A stretch of DNA of 64,000 nucleotides, from positions 372,001-436,000 of the forward strand of contig JACDOD010000001.1 of NCBI GenBank assembly GCA_017656265.1, given 5' to 3'. The number at the start of each line of letters is the position of its first letter. The stretch's first letter is position 1. The stretch comes from Bacillaceae bacterium (GTDB taxonomy: Bacteria; Bacillota; Bacilli; Bacillales; Alkalibacillaceae). Of the stretch, positions 38,628 through 49,327 are shown in pieces. Both the position numbers and the translations under genes were made by a program. Below the pieces are notes generated by a model, which was given only the letters and a program-made list of their open reading frames with translations, did no database searches and was not told the DNA's origin.

Positions 38628-40229
38628 TTAATCTTCAGCGATCCATGTACGAAGTAACTTGGCAAATTCCTCAGGTTTTTCTCTGGCCATTTTTTCAAGC
38701 TGTTTTCTTCTCATCGTACCTTCATTCACTTCCAGTTCATCATCAATGGAAGGTATTTCAACATTGCGGATGTCGCCTGGTTCTTCCACTGTTTCTTCAG
38801 CAGACTTCCTGCGGTTCCTGATTAACATAAAGGCCAATGCAACAACCACAATTAATAATGCTCCGCCTGCAATATATAACCATTTAGGCATGACAGGAAC
38901 TGGTGTCGGACTAAATGCTGGTTTTCCATTAAATTTCTGGAAAACAATCGAAATCTTTTCCTGGGGATTAATCGTTCCATAATCCTTTGAAATAGAAGTC
39001 TGAACGATTGAACTTAAAATCGATGAAATACTCTCTCTTACTGTTTCTTGTTCCTGTGCTGTTAAGAACTCAACTTCCCCATTTTCTCCTGTTCTAGTAT
39101 TATCAACGGCCACCTGAATACCCAGATCCCTGATTTGATAAGGGCTTTCTACAATATTTTTGCGTACCCGGTTAAATTCATTGTTAATCGTTTCTTTCAT
39201 CATCTCGTATTCAGATTGGCCATTACCAGAATCTAAACCGTTATATCCTGTTACCTCTCCTTCATCAATCGGAGTTCCCTGAGGCAGAGATCCATTATTG
39301 CCTTGATAGGTTTCTGTAATCCGTTCTACGCTGACAGGCAAACCTTCCATGTTTTCCGTATCAATGGGAGAAACTAATTGTTCTGTCCTGTTTTCCTGAG
39401 TAAAGTCCACGTCAGCTGTAACAGAAACAACTACTTTATCGTTGCCAATCATCGTACCGAGTAATCTCTGAACTTCCCTCTGAATCTCCCGTTCAATATC
39501 ATTTTTGATTTCCCGCTGGTTAGCATATGTATTTCCCGTTAAAAAATTTTCCGAATTTTCCAGATCAAAATACTCAAAATTTTGATTCATAATGACGATA
39601 TTATTAGTAGGAAGGTTCGGGACGGACTTTGAAACCAGCTGATATAACGCTTGAATTTGTTCCGGACGAAATTGATACCCGTAATCTGTATGTATAACGA
39701 TTGAAGCAGAAGCTTCATCTGTCTGATCACTTATAAAAATTGCATCCTGCGGTTTATTGATCAAAACCTTCGCATCATTGATTCCATCTATGCTTTTAAT
39801 CAGATTGGCAAGCTCAGTCTGCAGAGCGTCAAGTTCAATGATTCGGCGCTCTTCATCTGTCATGCCCCAGGATACATTCTGACTAAAAAATGAATAATCA
39901 ATATTGCCACTGTTCGGCAACCCCTGAGCTGCTAGCTCTACCAGTAATTGACTGGCATTTTTCTCAGGAACTAAAATGGTTGTTCCCCCATTGGTTATGC
40001 TATAATTGATCCCTCTGGAGTCCAGCTCTTCTGTGAGCTGTCCTGCTTCCTGCAGAGTTAGGTTTTCATATAGAGGAACCATTTTAGGTTTGGCTGCAAA
40101 AACACTAATGAAGACGATTAAAGCGATGGCTGCAATTGAACCGCCAAGAATCAGTGATTTTTGTGCGAGTGTTCGTCCTTTCCAAAATTCAGTTGTTTTC
40201 TTTAAATATGCGTTGATTTTTTCGTTCAT
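38628..40229 (-). CDS. fliF: Flagellar MS-ring protein FliF
   Basis: FliF builds the MS ring in the membrane, the base of assembly. The 533-residue protein has one helix near the N-terminus (~27-46), ring-building motifs (YENLTLQEAGQLTEELDSRG and ERRIIELDALQTELA), a second helix near the C-terminus (~445-465) and the cytoplasmic FliG-binding tail (REKPEEFAKLLRTWIAED). The length matches homologues. The gap to fliE is 66 nt. Confidence 0.97.
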   Translation of the reverse strand: MNEKINAYLKKTTEFWKGRTLAQKSLILGGSIAAIALIVFISVFAAKPKMVPLYENLTLQEAGQLTEELDSRGINYSITNGGTTILVPEKNASQLLVELAAQGLPNSGNIDYSFFSQNVSWGMTDEERRIIELDALQTELANLIKSIDGINDAKVLINKPQDAIFISDQTDEASASIVIHTDYGYQFRPEQIQALYQLVSKSVPNLPTNNIVIMNQNFEYFDLENSENFLTGNTYANQREIKNDIEREIQREVQRLLGTMIGNDKVVVSVTADVDFTQENRTEQLVSPIDTENMEGLPVSVERITETYQGNNGSLPQGTPIDEGEVTGYNGLDSGNGQSEYEMMKETINNEFNRVRKNIVESPYQIRDLGIQVAVDNTRTGENGEVEFLTAQEQETVRESISSILSSIVQTSISKDYGTINPQEKISIVFQKFNGKPAFSPTPVPVMPKWLYIAGGALLIVVVALAFMLIRNRRKSAEETVEEPGDIRNVEIPSIDDELEVNEGTMRRKQLEKMAREKPEEFAKLLRTWIAED

Positions 40230-40295
40230 AGTAGCCCCCGTCTTTTCTATAATGTTTTGAACCTGGTTAAGGATGCCACCCGATAAGAATCATTA

Positions 40296-40598
40296 TTAGA
40301 TCTGCATTCTCATTACTTCTTTATAGGCTTCTATTGCTTTGTTCTGAATTTCTACTGTCGCTTGCAGTGTGATACTGGCTTTTTGCGAAGCAATCATCAC
40401 ATCATGCAGGTTATCAATTTTCCCCTGTGCAAGAGCAATTGTTTTCTCATCCGCTTCTATTTGTGCATCATTAACTTTTTCCAGTGCTTGCTTTAAGTGA
40501 CTGGCGAAAGATTGCTGTGCTTCATACGGCGTTGCTTTAGGTGTCTGATTTGCGATTGAATGATTTGACTGCAAAAAAGCGTGACTGATTTTTTCCAT
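40296..40598 (-). CDS. fliE: Basal body protein FliE
   Basis: FliE joins the MS ring to the rod and is the first exported subunit. The 100-residue protein has the conserved C-terminal half (DNLHDVMIASQKASITLQA, then VEIQNKAIEAYKEVMRMQI). It starts 13 nt after flgC. Confidence 0.95.
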   Translation of the reverse strand: MEKISHAFLQSNHSIANQTPKATPYEAQQSFASHLKQALEKVNDAQIEADEKTIALAQGKIDNLHDVMIASQKASITLQATVEIQNKAIEAYKEVMRMQI

Positions 40599-40611
40599 CT
40601 CTTATGCCTCC

Positions 40612-41067
40612 CTATTTACCAATTTCCAGTGCTTTCAAAAGTATATTTTTGGAAGCGTTTAGTGCTGTCACGTTTGCTTCATAGGATCTGGTCGCACTCA
40701 TTAAATCTACCATTTCCTTTAAAGGGTCGACATTTGGCATACGTACATACCCGTTGTTATCGGCATCTGGATGGTTTGGGTTATAGACAAGCTTATAAGG
40801 CGTCTGGTCTTCTTTAATTTTTGTTACCCGAACACCTGTACCAGGAGAAGAGCTACTATTTAAGGCATGTTGTAGAACATGTTGAAAAGGCTGACCCTTT
40901 GACTGAAAAACCACCATTTTTCTGCGATAAGGCTCCCATTCTCCATTCTCATTGAGCCTGGCTCTGGTCGTCTCTGCATTGGCCAGGTTTGATGAAATCA
41001 CATCCATCCTCAAACGCTGTGCCGTTAAAGCACTCCCGCTAATATTGACAGAGCTGAATATCCCCAT
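40612..41067 (-). CDS. flgC: Proximal rod protein FlgC
   Basis: A rod subunit exported by the type III apparatus. It is 151 residues, with the N-terminal axial motif (NISGSALTAQRLRMDVISSNLANAET-like) and the C-terminal VDLMSATRSYEANVTALNASK helix. It starts 2 nt after the flgB stop. Confidence 0.96.
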   Translation of the reverse strand: MGIFSSVNISGSALTAQRLRMDVISSNLANAETTRARLNENGEWEPYRRKMVVFQSKGQPFQHVLQHALNSSSSPGTGVRVTKIKEDQTPYKLVYNPNHPDADNNGYVRMPNVDPLKEMVDLMSATRSYEANVTALNASKNILLKALEIGK

Positions 41068-41069
41068 CC

Positions 41070-41468
41070 CTATCTACCTCCTTTCAACACCGTTTGCAGG
41101 CTTCCAAACTTACCATTCAGGCGATCTACTAATGCCTGGTAATAGATTTGATTTTTAGCCAGTTCAACCATCTCTTTGTCAATATCCACATTATTTCCGT
41201 TATGATTGTAACTGGTGCCAGTTTTCGTAACGACTGAAAATGGACTGTAGGTTGTTGTTGAAAATGGAATGTGTTTCGGGTGAGTCCGTTTAGCCTCAAC
41301 CGAAGGGGATTGGACGGCCTTTTGAAATACATCTTTAAAGACAACGTCCTTTGCTTTATAGTTGGGAGTATCTACATTGGCTATGTTATTTGAAATGGTC
41401 TCGTTTTTTAATGAAGCATAATCCAGATAATGCTCAAGTGTATGTATGGTTTTGCCAAACAACGACAT
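41070..41468 (-). CDS. flgB: Proximal rod protein FlgB, first gene of the fla/che operon
   Basis: A rod subunit. The 132-residue protein has LKNETISNNIANVDTPNYKAKDV near the N-terminus and the C-terminal EMVELAKNQIYYQALVDRLNGK helix. The ATG at 41468 has GGGAGG at 7 nt; an in-frame start six codons upstream lacks one. It opens the long operon, about 110 nt after a likely SigA promoter. Confidence 0.96.
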   Translation of the reverse strand: MSLFGKTIHTLEHYLDYASLKNETISNNIANVDTPNYKAKDVVFKDVFQKAVQSPSVEAKRTHPKHIPFSTTTYSPFSVVTKTGTSYNHNGNNVDIDKEMVELAKNQIYYQALVDRLNGKFGSLQTVLKGGR

Positions 41469-41764
41469 TTTTCTCCCTCCCGGCATAATGCACTCATGAC
41501 AAATATCACGAGTATAGGCTCATTTTAAAAAAAACATATGAGTATGTCCATATGAAATATTCCCTAAAAATACAATCTTCAACAAATTATACCATACTAT
41601 AGTACCGAATCTTGGCAGTAACGGATGATAAAGGGGAACATTGTCGATTTATCTTTATTATTACATATATTAAAATATTTGAAAATATTGATGTCATAGA
41701 TTTTAAGGGTTATTTGACAAAAAATTTCTTAAGTTTTACGTCTCGATTCAGTTCCTCTGTAAAT
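41469..41764 (-). promoter_or_regulatory. fla/che control region: extended -10 promoter and candidate CodY box
   Basis: This 296-nt gap holds no gene. On the minus strand TATAAT (plus 41586-41591) is preceded by TGG (41592-41594), an extended -10 element; the -35 is poor. The leader then carries two CATATG hexamers (41535-41540, 41549-41554). About 80 nt upstream of the -10, minus-strand TATTTTCAAATATTT (41673-41687) matches the CodY consensus AATTTTCWGAAAATT at 11 of 15 positions. CodY binds the B. subtilis fla/che promoter, so a similar role is plausible here. Confidence 0.5.
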
Positions 41765-41806
41765 ACAAAAAAGAGCCCTTGCAAAACATTTGATCTGCAA
41801 GGGCTT
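41765..41806 (-). terminator. Intrinsic terminator after codY
   Basis: Perfect 10-bp arms AGCCCTTGCA (41774-41783) and TGCAAGGGCT (41796-41805) are followed on the minus strand by CTTTTTTG. It isolates the trmFO-codY operon from fla/che. Confidence 0.9.
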
Positions 41807-41814
41807 TCTTCCGA

Positions 41815-42591
41815 TTAATTGGTTTTTAATTTTTGCAGTTCAATCAAAAACTTATCATTTAATACTTTAATGTATGTTCCTTTCATACCGAGTGATCGTG
41901 ACTCAATGACACCGGCACTTTCCAGTTTTCTGAGTGCATTTACAATAACAGACCTTGTTATTCCAACACGGTCTGCAATTTTACTTGCAACCAGCAGACC
42001 TTCATCGCCTTCCAGTTCCTCAAAGATATGCTCAATGGCTTCCAGTTCACTGTAAGATAGGGAACTGATGGCCATCTGTACTACCGCCTTACTTCTCGCT
42101 TCCTCTTCAATTTCTTCGGTCTTTTCATGAAGAATTTCCATTCCTACAACAGTAGCACCATATTCAGCCAGCAGCAGATCATCATCATTAAAGCTCTCCT
42201 GCAAACGGCTTAAAATAAGCGTACCCAGGCGCTCGCCGCCGCCAATAATCGGAACAATTGTCGTCAGGCCGTTTTGGAATAAGTCTTTGTTTTCAACAGG
42301 AAAAGCCGTATACTTGCTGTCAATGTCCAGATTTGGTGTTGTTTCCTTAATATTAAACAAACTTTGTGTATATTCTTCCGGGAATTGACGTTCTTCTAGC
42401 ATACGCTTCATTCGTTCATTTTCAATTTCCTGTTTAATTGCAAAGCCGAGCAGTTTTCCTCTCCGGCTTAAAATAAATATATTGGCACTGATCACATCGC
42501 GCAATGTTGCTGACATATCATTGAAGTCTACAGATTTACTCGTTTTTTGAAGCATGGCATTGATGGTTCTTGTTCTTTCTAATAATTTCAT
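41815..42591 (-). CDS. codY: GTP- and branched-chain-amino-acid-sensing repressor CodY
   Basis: CodY represses stationary-phase, nutrient-uptake and motility genes while GTP and isoleucine, leucine or valine are plentiful. The 258-residue protein has the N-terminal GAF ligand domain ([15 protein letters not shown] onward), a linker helix and the C-terminal winged helix-turn-helix ([20 protein letters not shown], ~202-221). It starts 26 nt after hslU, with a strong terminator directly behind it. Confidence 0.98.
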   Translation of the reverse strand: MKLLERTRTINAMLQKTSKSVDFNDMSATLRDVISANIFILSRRGKLLGFAIKQEIENERMKRMLEERQFPEEYTQSLFNIKETTPNLDIDSKYTAFPVENKDLFQNGLTTIVPIIGGGERLGTLILSRLQESFNDDDLLLAEYGATVVGMEILHEKTEEIEEEARSKAVVQMAISSLSYSELEAIEHIFEELEGDEGLLVASKIADRVGITRSVIVNALRKLESAGVIESRSLGMKGTYIKVLNDKFLIELQKLKTN

Positions 42592-42617
42592 TATGATTTC
42601 CTCCTAACTAATTTGTT

Positions 42618-44009
42618 CTATAAAATATATTGGGATAAATCTTTGTTTTTAGCGATGGAAGAAAGTTTATCATCCACATATTCTTTTGTGATCTTGATTT
42701 CCCCCAAATTAATATCCGGTGCTTCAAAGGACAGATCCTCAAGCAATTTTTCCATAATCGTATGAAGTCTTCTTGCGCCGATATTGTCAGTTTCCTGATT
42801 CACTTCAAAAGCAATTTCGGCAATTCTATGAACAGCATCGTCAGAAAATTCAACATTTATACCCTCAGTTTCCATCAGAGCCGTATATTGTTTTAAGAGA
42901 GCATTGGATGGTTCCTTTAAAATCCGGGTAAAGTCTTCAACAGAAAGCTTTTCAAGTTCTACTCTTATTGGAAAACGTCCCTGAAGTTCAGGAATGAGTT
43001 CTGATGGTTTAGCCATATGAAACGCACCTGCAGCAATGAACAGGACATGATCCGTTTTAACAGCACCATACTTTGTCATGACGGTCGAACCTTCTACAAT
43101 CGGCAGAATGTCACGCTGAACCCCTTCACGGGATACATTGGCCTGGTTGTCACTCTTGCCGGCAATTTTATCGATTTCGTCAATGAAAATAATCCCTGAT
43201 TGTTCGGCTTTTTCAATAGCTTCTTGAGTTACTTCGTCCATGTCTATCAATTTTTGCGCTTCCTCCTGTGTCAGCACTTTTCGCGCCTCTTTTACCGGAA
43301 GCTTTCTCTTTTTTCTGTTTTTAGGCATGAACTGTCCCATCATATCCTGCATATTCATACCAAATTGCTCCATTCCTGACCCTTGAAGCATATCAAACAT
43401 GGATGGCTGTTTTTCCTCAATTTCAATAGTTACATAATGGTCTTCCAACTCCCCCAGCGCCAGCTGATGTTCAATTTGCTTTCTTTTTCTGGCAATGTCT
43501 TCTTTATCATCATGCTCTGTAGTTTGCTGTGAATTCTGCTGGCCGGAAAAGAACATTTCAAAAGGATTTTTAAAGCCTTGATCTTTCTTTTTGCCAGGAA
43601 CTAATAGTTCGATCAGCCGCTTATTGGCTAATTCTTCCGCCCGATTTTTGACCTGCTTCATCTTTTCTTCTTTCACAATCCGAACAGAAGTTTCAACTAG
43701 ATCCCTGACCATGGACTCTACATCACGCCCAACATAGCCTACCTCCGTAAATTTGGTGGCTTCTACTTTTACAAAGGGTGCCCCTACAAGCTTAGCCAAA
43801 CGTCTGGCAATTTCTGTTTTTCCGACACCCGTTGGACCAATCATCAATATATTTTTCGGAGCTATTTCTTCCCGTAATTTTTCATCTAATCTCATGCGGC
43901 GGTAACGGTTTCTAAGGGCAACAGCCACAGCCCTTTTAGCGTCCTTTTGCCCGATGATATATTGATCCAGTTTTTCTACAATCTGCCTCGGAGTGAGGTT
44001 TAACCCCAT
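42618..44009 (-). CDS. hslU: HslU (ClpY) ATPase, unfoldase of the HslUV protease
   Basis: The AAA+ hexamer that feeds substrates to HslV. The 463-residue protein has Walker A GPTGVGKT (58-65), the GYVGRDVE pore loop (~89-96), the inserted I domain with an unusually Met/Gln-rich part ([20 protein letters not shown]), Walker B ([10 protein letters not shown]) and the C-terminal NKDLSQYIL tail that docks into HslV. The chosen ATG gives [15 protein letters not shown] lies 11 nt upstream. It begins 22 nt after the hslV stop. Confidence 0.96.
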   Translation of the reverse strand: MGLNLTPRQIVEKLDQYIIGQKDAKRAVAVALRNRYRRMRLDEKLREEIAPKNILMIGPTGVGKTEIARRLAKLVGAPFVKVEATKFTEVGYVGRDVESMVRDLVETSVRIVKEEKMKQVKNRAEELANKRLIELLVPGKKKDQGFKNPFEMFFSGQQNSQQTTEHDDKEDIARKRKQIEHQLALGELEDHYVTIEIEEKQPSMFDMLQGSGMEQFGMNMQDMMGQFMPKNRKKRKLPVKEARKVLTQEEAQKLIDMDEVTQEAIEKAEQSGIIFIDEIDKIAGKSDNQANVSREGVQRDILPIVEGSTVMTKYGAVKTDHVLFIAAGAFHMAKPSELIPELQGRFPIRVELEKLSVEDFTRILKEPSNALLKQYTALMETEGINVEFSDDAVHRIAEIAFEVNQETDNIGARRLHTIMEKLLEDLSFEAPDINLGEIKITKEYVDDKLSSIAKNKDLSQYIL

Positions 44010-44031
44010 TTCTTTACCAACCTCCTTCAAT

Positions 44032-44574
44032 TCAGAGAACCTCTAACACAATCTGGTCATTGGTGTACACACAAATCTCCCCGGCAATCTCCAGTGCTGC
44101 CCTAGCTATCTCTTCTGCTGATTTTTCGGGGGCAAAACGCTTTAAAGCTCTGCCTGCGCTCAAAGCATAATTTCCACCTGAACCGATAGCTAAAAGATCA
44201 TCATCAGGTTCAATAACTTCTCCTGTGCCGGATACTAAAAACATCTGTTCTTTATTCATGACGATCAACATGGCTTCAAGTTTCCTTAAAACTTTGTCAC
44301 TTCGCCATTCTCTAGCCAGTTCAACCGCAGACCTTGCCAGGTTCCCGTTATATTTTTCCAGGTTGCCTTCGAATTTTTCAAAGAGCGTAAAAGCATCCGC
44401 TACAGAGCCTGCAAAACCGGCTAATACTTGACCATTAAATAGTTTACGTACTTTTTTGGCTTTATGTTTCATCACAACAGCATTTCCCATGGTGACTTGA
44501 CCATCGCCGCTCATGGCACATTCTCCATTATGCCGAACAGCAAAGATCGTTGTGGCATGAAAGGTATGCTCCAC
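44032..44574 (-). CDS. hslV: HslV (ClpQ) peptidase
   Basis: The proteasome-like peptidase of HslUV. From the GTG at 44574 (AAAGAGG at 8 nt) the 180-residue protein starts [17 protein letters not shown], followed by SGDGQVT and [17 protein letters not shown]. In B. subtilis ClpQ a Ser directly after Met1 was reported as the nucleophile; here residue 2 is Glu. The active N-terminus must come from another residue, most likely T8 of the TTIF motif after removal of a 7-residue leader, or T4. A longer GTG start at 44583 overlaps the ribosome site. Confidence 0.94.
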   Translation of the reverse strand: MEHTFHATTIFAVRHNGECAMSGDGQVTMGNAVVMKHKAKKVRKLFNGQVLAGFAGSVADAFTLFEKFEGNLEKYNGNLARSAVELAREWRSDKVLRKLEAMLIVMNKEQMFLVSGTGEVIEPDDDLLAIGSGGNYALSAGRALKRFAPEKSAEEIARAALEIAGEICVYTNDQIVLEVL

Positions 44575-44605
44575 CTGAATCACCTCTTTTCCATCAGCCT
44601 CATTT

Positions 44606-45508
44606 TCATGCTCGCGGATGTGTCTTCATATATATTTTACGAAGATGATCCTTTGTCACATGAGTGTAAATCTGGGTTGAGGATAAATGCTCATGCCCCA
44701 GTAATTCCTGAACCGAACGCAGATCGGCCCCTTCATTTAATAAATGGGTAGCGAAGGTGTGGCGGATTTTATGGGGATGAACGTGTATGGTCAGAGATGC
44801 CTTCTCCACCATCTTGTTTAAAATGGTTCGTACACCTCTTGCAGTCAAAGGTCTGCCCCGGTTGTTCAGAAAAATCACATCTGTTTCCTGCCTGCTTTTG
44901 GCCAGAAGCTCTTCTCTTCCCTTTTTCATGTATTGTTTTAATGCATCCCGGGCGTAACTTCCAAAAGGAATATATCGTTCTTTATTTCCCTTCCCTTTGA
45001 CAAGTACCGTTCCTATAGAAAAATCCACATCTCTTAATGTCAGGTTCACACATTCGCTGACCCGCATCCCCGTAGCATACAACAGTTCCAGCAGAGCCTG
45101 ATTTCTCTGCCCAAGGGTGGTTTCCAGATCATTCACAGTAAACAGTTTCTCTAGTTCTTCTTCATACAAAAACTCAGGAATAGGTTTCGCTGCTTTGGGC
45201 AAAGAGACCGCCAAAAAAGGATTGGCTTCCACAGCCCCCTCCCTTTCAAGGTATCGAAAAAAGGTTCGCAGACTTGAAAGCTTTCTGGAAACACTTCTCC
45301 TTGTTAACTGTCTTTCATATAACTGGGTTAAATATACACGTATGATGGTATAATCCACGTTCTTTACATCATGAATTCCTTCTGTGTCCAAAAACAAAAA
45401 AAATGAATCGAGATCATCAAGATAAAATTGTAAGGTAAAAGGTGAGGCGTTCTTTTCAATCTGAAGGTACTCTTTAAACGCCTCACGCAGGTGATGAAAG
45501 TTCATCAT
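44606..45508 (-). CDS. xerC: Tyrosine recombinase XerC (CodV)
   Basis: XerC with XerD resolves chromosome dimers at dif. The 300-residue protein has the N-terminal SAM-like domain (1-100) and a complete catalytic set: R149 (ATGMRVSE), K173, H246 and R249 (HPHKIRH), H272 (GHEHL) and the nucleophile Y281 (IYTHV). It is the housekeeping recombinase at its usual place in trmFO-xerC-hslVU-codY, not a mobile-element integrase. Confidence 0.96.
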   Translation of the reverse strand: MMNFHHLREAFKEYLQIEKNASPFTLQFYLDDLDSFFLFLDTEGIHDVKNVDYTIIRVYLTQLYERQLTRRSVSRKLSSLRTFFRYLEREGAVEANPFLAVSLPKAAKPIPEFLYEEELEKLFTVNDLETTLGQRNQALLELLYATGMRVSECVNLTLRDVDFSIGTVLVKGKGNKERYIPFGSYARDALKQYMKKGREELLAKSRQETDVIFLNNRGRPLTARGVRTILNKMVEKASLTIHVHPHKIRHTFATHLLNEGADLRSVQELLGHEHLSSTQIYTHVTKDHLRKIYMKTHPRA

Positions 45509-45572
45509 AGGTCACCTCATACAAAGCGACTAAATAGTAACATACTTTTATCGCTTTGTGCAATGGATTTTA

Positions 45573-46880
45573 CTAAATTGTAACAAAATTCTGAATTGTG
45601 TCCAATGCCCTTTTGGCATATTCTTCATTTCTCTCTTTTTTATTTCTGATTTTTTTTGCCAGTGGTTTCATTAGACCGAAGTTTGCATTCATCGGCTGGA
45701 AATGTTTTGAACTGGTGGAAGTAATATAATGGGCCATACTGCCGATCATCGTTTCTTGCGGCATGACCATTAAATCCTGCCCTCTAACTAGCCTTGCTGC
45801 ATTAATACCTGCAAGAAGCCCTGATGCAGCAGATTCTACGTACCCCTCAACACCTGTCATTTGTCCAGCGAAAAACAAGTCATTTCTCCCTTTATATTGA
45901 TACGTCGGATGCAAAAGATTTGGAGAATTAATAAATGTATTTCGGTGCATAACACCATAACGGACAATCTCTGCATTTTCGAGACCCGGGATCATGCGAA
46001 AAACTTCTTTTTGGGCTCCCCATTTTAAATGGGTTTGGAAACCTACCATATTGTATAAAGTGCCAGCAGCATCATCCTGCCTCAATTGAACCACAGCATG
46101 GGGCAATTTACCGGTTTTAGGGTCTTCTAATCCAACCGGTTTTAATGGCCCAAAAAGTAGTGTTTTTTTGCCTCTTTGTGCCATTACCTCAATCGGCATG
46201 CAGCCCTCGAAAAAGATTTCTTTCTCAAATTCCTTCAGAGGTACAGTTTCTGCTTCGATTAAGGCTTCGTAAAAGCGGTCAAATTCTTCTTCATTCATCG
46301 GACAATTTAGATAGGCTGCTTCCCCTTTATCATATCGGGATTTTAAATAAACTTTTTCCATATCAATGGAATCTTTTTCAATGATTGGTGCTGCAGCATC
46401 ATAAAAATATAGATATTCTTCTCCGGTCATATCTTTTAATTGTTTTGAAAGGGACTCAGAAGTTAAAGGACCGGTAGCCACAATCACAGGTCCTTCCGGC
46501 AACTGAGTCACTTCTTCATGTTTTACAGTAACGTTTGGATGGTTTTTTACATGCTCCGTTACATATCCGCTAAACTCATGTCGATCCACTGCCAGTGCAC
46601 CGCCCGCCGGCACCTGACACTGGTCGGCCGCTTTAATAATAATGGAATCTAATTTTCTCATCTCTTCTTTTAAAATGCCTACTGCATTGGTCAGCGAATT
46701 GGCCCGCAGCGAATTGCTGCATACTAATTCTGCAAATTTGTCTGTATGATGGGCCGGTGTTTGCTTAACAGGGCGCATTTCATAAAGGGTTACATTGATA
46801 TCCCGTTTTGCCAGCTGCCAGGCTGCCTCACTTCCGGCAAGACCTGCTCCAATCACCGTCACGTGCATGGGCTGATTCAT
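45573..46880 (-). CDS. trmFO: Folate-dependent tRNA m5U54 methyltransferase TrmFO
   Basis: TrmFO (Gid) methylates U54 of the T-loop with methylenetetrahydrofolate and FADH2. The 435-residue protein opens with the FAD-binding [11 protein letters not shown] (11-21). It has the conserved [22 protein letters not shown] and [12 protein letters not shown] segments and a C-terminal [19 protein letters not shown] block. It is the first gene of the codY operon and has an almost ideal promoter. Confidence 0.97.
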   Translation of the reverse strand: MNQPMHVTVIGAGLAGSEAAWQLAKRDINVTLYEMRPVKQTPAHHTDKFAELVCSNSLRANSLTNAVGILKEEMRKLDSIIIKAADQCQVPAGGALAVDRHEFSGYVTEHVKNHPNVTVKHEEVTQLPEGPVIVATGPLTSESLSKQLKDMTGEEYLYFYDAAAPIIEKDSIDMEKVYLKSRYDKGEAAYLNCPMNEEEFDRFYEALIEAETVPLKEFEKEIFFEGCMPIEVMAQRGKKTLLFGPLKPVGLEDPKTGKLPHAVVQLRQDDAAGTLYNMVGFQTHLKWGAQKEVFRMIPGLENAEIVRYGVMHRNTFINSPNLLHPTYQYKGRNDLFFAGQMTGVEGYVESAASGLLAGINAARLVRGQDLMVMPQETMIGSMAHYITSTSSKHFQPMNANFGLMKPLAKKIRNKKERNEEYAKRALDTIQNFVTI

Positions 46881-46940
46881 TTATAAAACCCCTTTCAAAA
46901 TTTGGGATTTGTGTCAAGTAATTTTCCTTACCATTCGCAT

Positions 46941-46969
46941 ATTATAGTTTAATTGATATTTGGTGTCAA
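46941..46969 (-). promoter_or_regulatory. Consensus SigA promoter of trmFO-xerC-hslVU-codY
   Basis: TTGACA (46964-46969), a 17-nt spacer and TATAAT (46941-46946) on the minus strand match consensus exactly. The predicted start leaves a ~50-nt leader before the trmFO ATG. Confidence 0.92.
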
Positions 46970-47055
46970 CTAATCCCTATAACTGTTATAGTCCTATTCT
47001 ATATGTTAACTATAACAATCCATGATGATTTAGATAATGAACAACCGGATTTAAG

Positions 47056-47106
47056 AAAAACAAAAGAAGTCTGTTTAAAGGAAATGACTCCCCTTCAAAC
47101 AGACTT
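47056..47106 (-). terminator. Intrinsic terminator after topA
   Basis: 15-nt arms (47067-47081 and 47092-47106) pair with one G-U and are followed on the minus strand by CTTTTGTTTTTC. The hairpin starts just beyond the topA stop. Confidence 0.88.
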
Positions 47107-47110
47107 CCAT

Positions 47111-49186
47111 TTATTGCTGAACTTCTTCTTTATAATCACATTCTGTGCACTGGACCTGTGTGCCCTTTTTCTTTTTCTTTTCTACAAGCATTCCTTTACA
47201 TTTAGGACATGGCCGTTCCAGCGGTTTATCCCATGATATGAAGTCACACTCCGGATAGCGGTCACACCCATAGAAGGTCCGTCTCTTCTTGCTTTTCCGC
47301 TCTACGATATTTCCTTTTTTACACTTTGGACATTTTACACCGATTTCTTTCAGTATAGGTTTTGTATTTCGGCAGTTCGGAAAGTTTGAGCAGGCAAGAA
47401 ATTTACCGTATCGGCCCATTTTATAAACCATTTCACTGCCGCATTTTTCACAAGTAATTCCTGCAGGCTCGTCTTTCACTTCCACGTCTTCCATCTCTTT
47501 TTCGGCTTTTTTTAGTCTTTTTTCAAAACCATCATAGAATTCATCAATGATGGATATCCAATGATTCTTTCCTTCTTCAATACTGTCCAGGTTATCTTCC
47601 ATTTTAGCCGTAAATTTGACATCAATAATTTCCGGAAAATACTCTTTCAGCAAGTCAATCACTATTTCCCCAAGCTCGGTAGGGACAAACCTACGATTAT
47701 CCAGGGTAACATATCCTCTGCGCTGAATGGTATCCAGTGTAGGTGCATACGTTGATGGCCTTCCGATTCCTAATTCCTCCAGCGACTTGACAAGTCTCGC
47801 TTCTGTGTACCGCGGAGGCGGCTGAGTAAAGTGCTGGTTTGGTTTAATATCTTTTGCCTGTACCATCGTACCCTCTTCAATTGGAGGCAATATCTTATCT
47901 TTTTCCTCCTTCTGATCATCCCGGCTCTCAATATAGACTTTCATAAACCCTTTAAATTTAACCTGGGATCCGGTTGCTCTAAACTCCACGTCATTGTTCA
48001 CCAGATGAACCGTAACGGTATCCAGGACAGCCGGAGCCATCTGACTGGCAACAAAACGCTCCCAGATTAATTTATACAGGCGATATTGATCCCTTGATAA
48101 AACACTCTTTAGCGACTTCGGATCCCTGTATACAGAAGTTGGTCTGATGGCTTCATGGGCGTCTTGTGCCCGCTCGGTATTTTTGTTTTTGCGGACTGGA
48201 CCGATAAATTCTTTGCCGTAGGATTCCTCAATATAATGATAGGCTTCCTGTCTGGCCGTATTGGAAACCCTGGTTGAATCCGTACGCATATAGGTAATCA
48301 AACCTACGGTGCCTTCTCGTCCTCCAAGGTCAATTCCCTCATACAGCTGCTGGGCAATCATCATGGTTTTGCGGGCACGGAAGTTCAATTTTCTGGCTGC
48401 CTCCTGTTGAAGGGATGAAGTTGTGAACGGTGGTGCCGGATTTCGTTTTCTTTCTCTTTTATTCACTTTTTCAGCTTTAAATTCATTCCCAGCCAATTGG
48501 TTTAAAATCTTATCTACTTCTTGTTGATTGTTCAGTTTTTGTTTTTTGCCGCTTATACCATAAAAGGATCCTTCAAAGGTTTCATTGTCTTTCAGAAAGG
48601 TCCCTTCAATGGTCCAGTATTCCTCCGGCTGAAAATTCCGAATCTCATTTTCCCGCTCGATGATCAGCCGAACAGCTACAGATTGAACCCTTCCGGCACT
48701 CAATCCCTTTTTAACCTTCTTCCATAAAAGGGGACTGATCTTATAACCTACAAGACGGTCCAATACCCTTCTTGCCTGCTGGGCATCTACGAGATCCTTA
48801 TTAATCGTTCTCGGATGTTTAAAGGACTCCTTAATGGCATCCTTGGTAATCTCGTTAAATACTACCCGGCATTTACTGTTTTCATCTATTTCCAGACTGT
48901 GTGCGAGATGCCAGGCAATGGCTTCTCCTTCACGGTCAGGGTCTGCTGCTAAATAAACCTGCTTAGCCTTTTTAGCTGCTGACTTCAATTCTTTCAAAAC
49001 AGGTCCTTTTCCACGAATAGTTATATATTTAGGTTCAAACTGTTTGTCTACATTAACTCCCATTTGACTTTTGGGCAAATCCCTCACATGCCCCATAGAA
49101 GCTTTCACCTGATATTTTTTCCCTAAATATTTCTTGATGGTTTTTGCTTTTGCTGGAGATTCAACAATTACAAGATAATCTGCCAT
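47111..49186 (-). CDS. topA: DNA topoisomerase I
   Basis: Type IA enzyme that relaxes negative supercoils. The 691-residue length equals B. subtilis TopA. An N-terminal TOPRIM domain ([17 protein letters not shown], then [14 protein letters not shown]) is followed by the strand-passage core with the catalytic Tyr in [11 protein letters not shown] (~300) and three C-terminal four-cysteine zinc motifs (CEKCG..., CPKCKKG..., CPKCKGM...). The start is the second ATG (MADYLV), with AGGAGG at 6 nt. Confidence 0.97.
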   Translation of the reverse strand: MADYLVIVESPAKAKTIKKYLGKKYQVKASMGHVRDLPKSQMGVNVDKQFEPKYITIRGKGPVLKELKSAAKKAKQVYLAADPDREGEAIAWHLAHSLEIDENSKCRVVFNEITKDAIKESFKHPRTINKDLVDAQQARRVLDRLVGYKISPLLWKKVKKGLSAGRVQSVAVRLIIERENEIRNFQPEEYWTIEGTFLKDNETFEGSFYGISGKKQKLNNQQEVDKILNQLAGNEFKAEKVNKRERKRNPAPPFTTSSLQQEAARKLNFRARKTMMIAQQLYEGIDLGGREGTVGLITYMRTDSTRVSNTARQEAYHYIEESYGKEFIGPVRKNKNTERAQDAHEAIRPTSVYRDPKSLKSVLSRDQYRLYKLIWERFVASQMAPAVLDTVTVHLVNNDVEFRATGSQVKFKGFMKVYIESRDDQKEEKDKILPPIEEGTMVQAKDIKPNQHFTQPPPRYTEARLVKSLEELGIGRPSTYAPTLDTIQRRGYVTLDNRRFVPTELGEIVIDLLKEYFPEIIDVKFTAKMEDNLDSIEEGKNHWISIIDEFYDGFEKRLKKAEKEMEDVEVKDEPAGITCEKCGSEMVYKMGRYGKFLACSNFPNCRNTKPILKEIGVKCPKCKKGNIVERKSKKRRTFYGCDRYPECDFISWDKPLERPCPKCKGMLVEKKKKKGTQVQCTECDYKEEVQQ

Positions 49187-49255
49187 ATGCATCCTCCTAC
49201 GAGGTAGTTACTCCTACAAAATTATTTCTAATGATTGTATAAATAAATCTCATTC

Positions 49256-49285
49256 ATTATTAAATAATTTTCATGTGTTTGTCAA
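49256..49285 (-). promoter_or_regulatory. Promoter of topA
   Basis: TTGACA (49280-49285), an 18-nt spacer and AATAAT (49256-49261) on the minus strand, about 70 nt before the topA start. topA can therefore be expressed apart from dprA. Confidence 0.7.
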
Positions 49286-49327
49286 ACTTGTCTTTTTAAA
49301 AATTAGAGATGGATAAAAGAAATTCCT

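Noticed and set aside
41497-41525. SigD promoter (TAAA-N15-GCCGATAT) before flgB
   Set aside because: TAAA and GATAT are present, but the spacing to the -10 core is 13 rather than 15 and the GCC part is missing.
44606-45508. Integrase of a mobile element
   Set aside because: The recombinase matches housekeeping XerC in length, motifs and location; there are no attachment-site repeats or phage genes.
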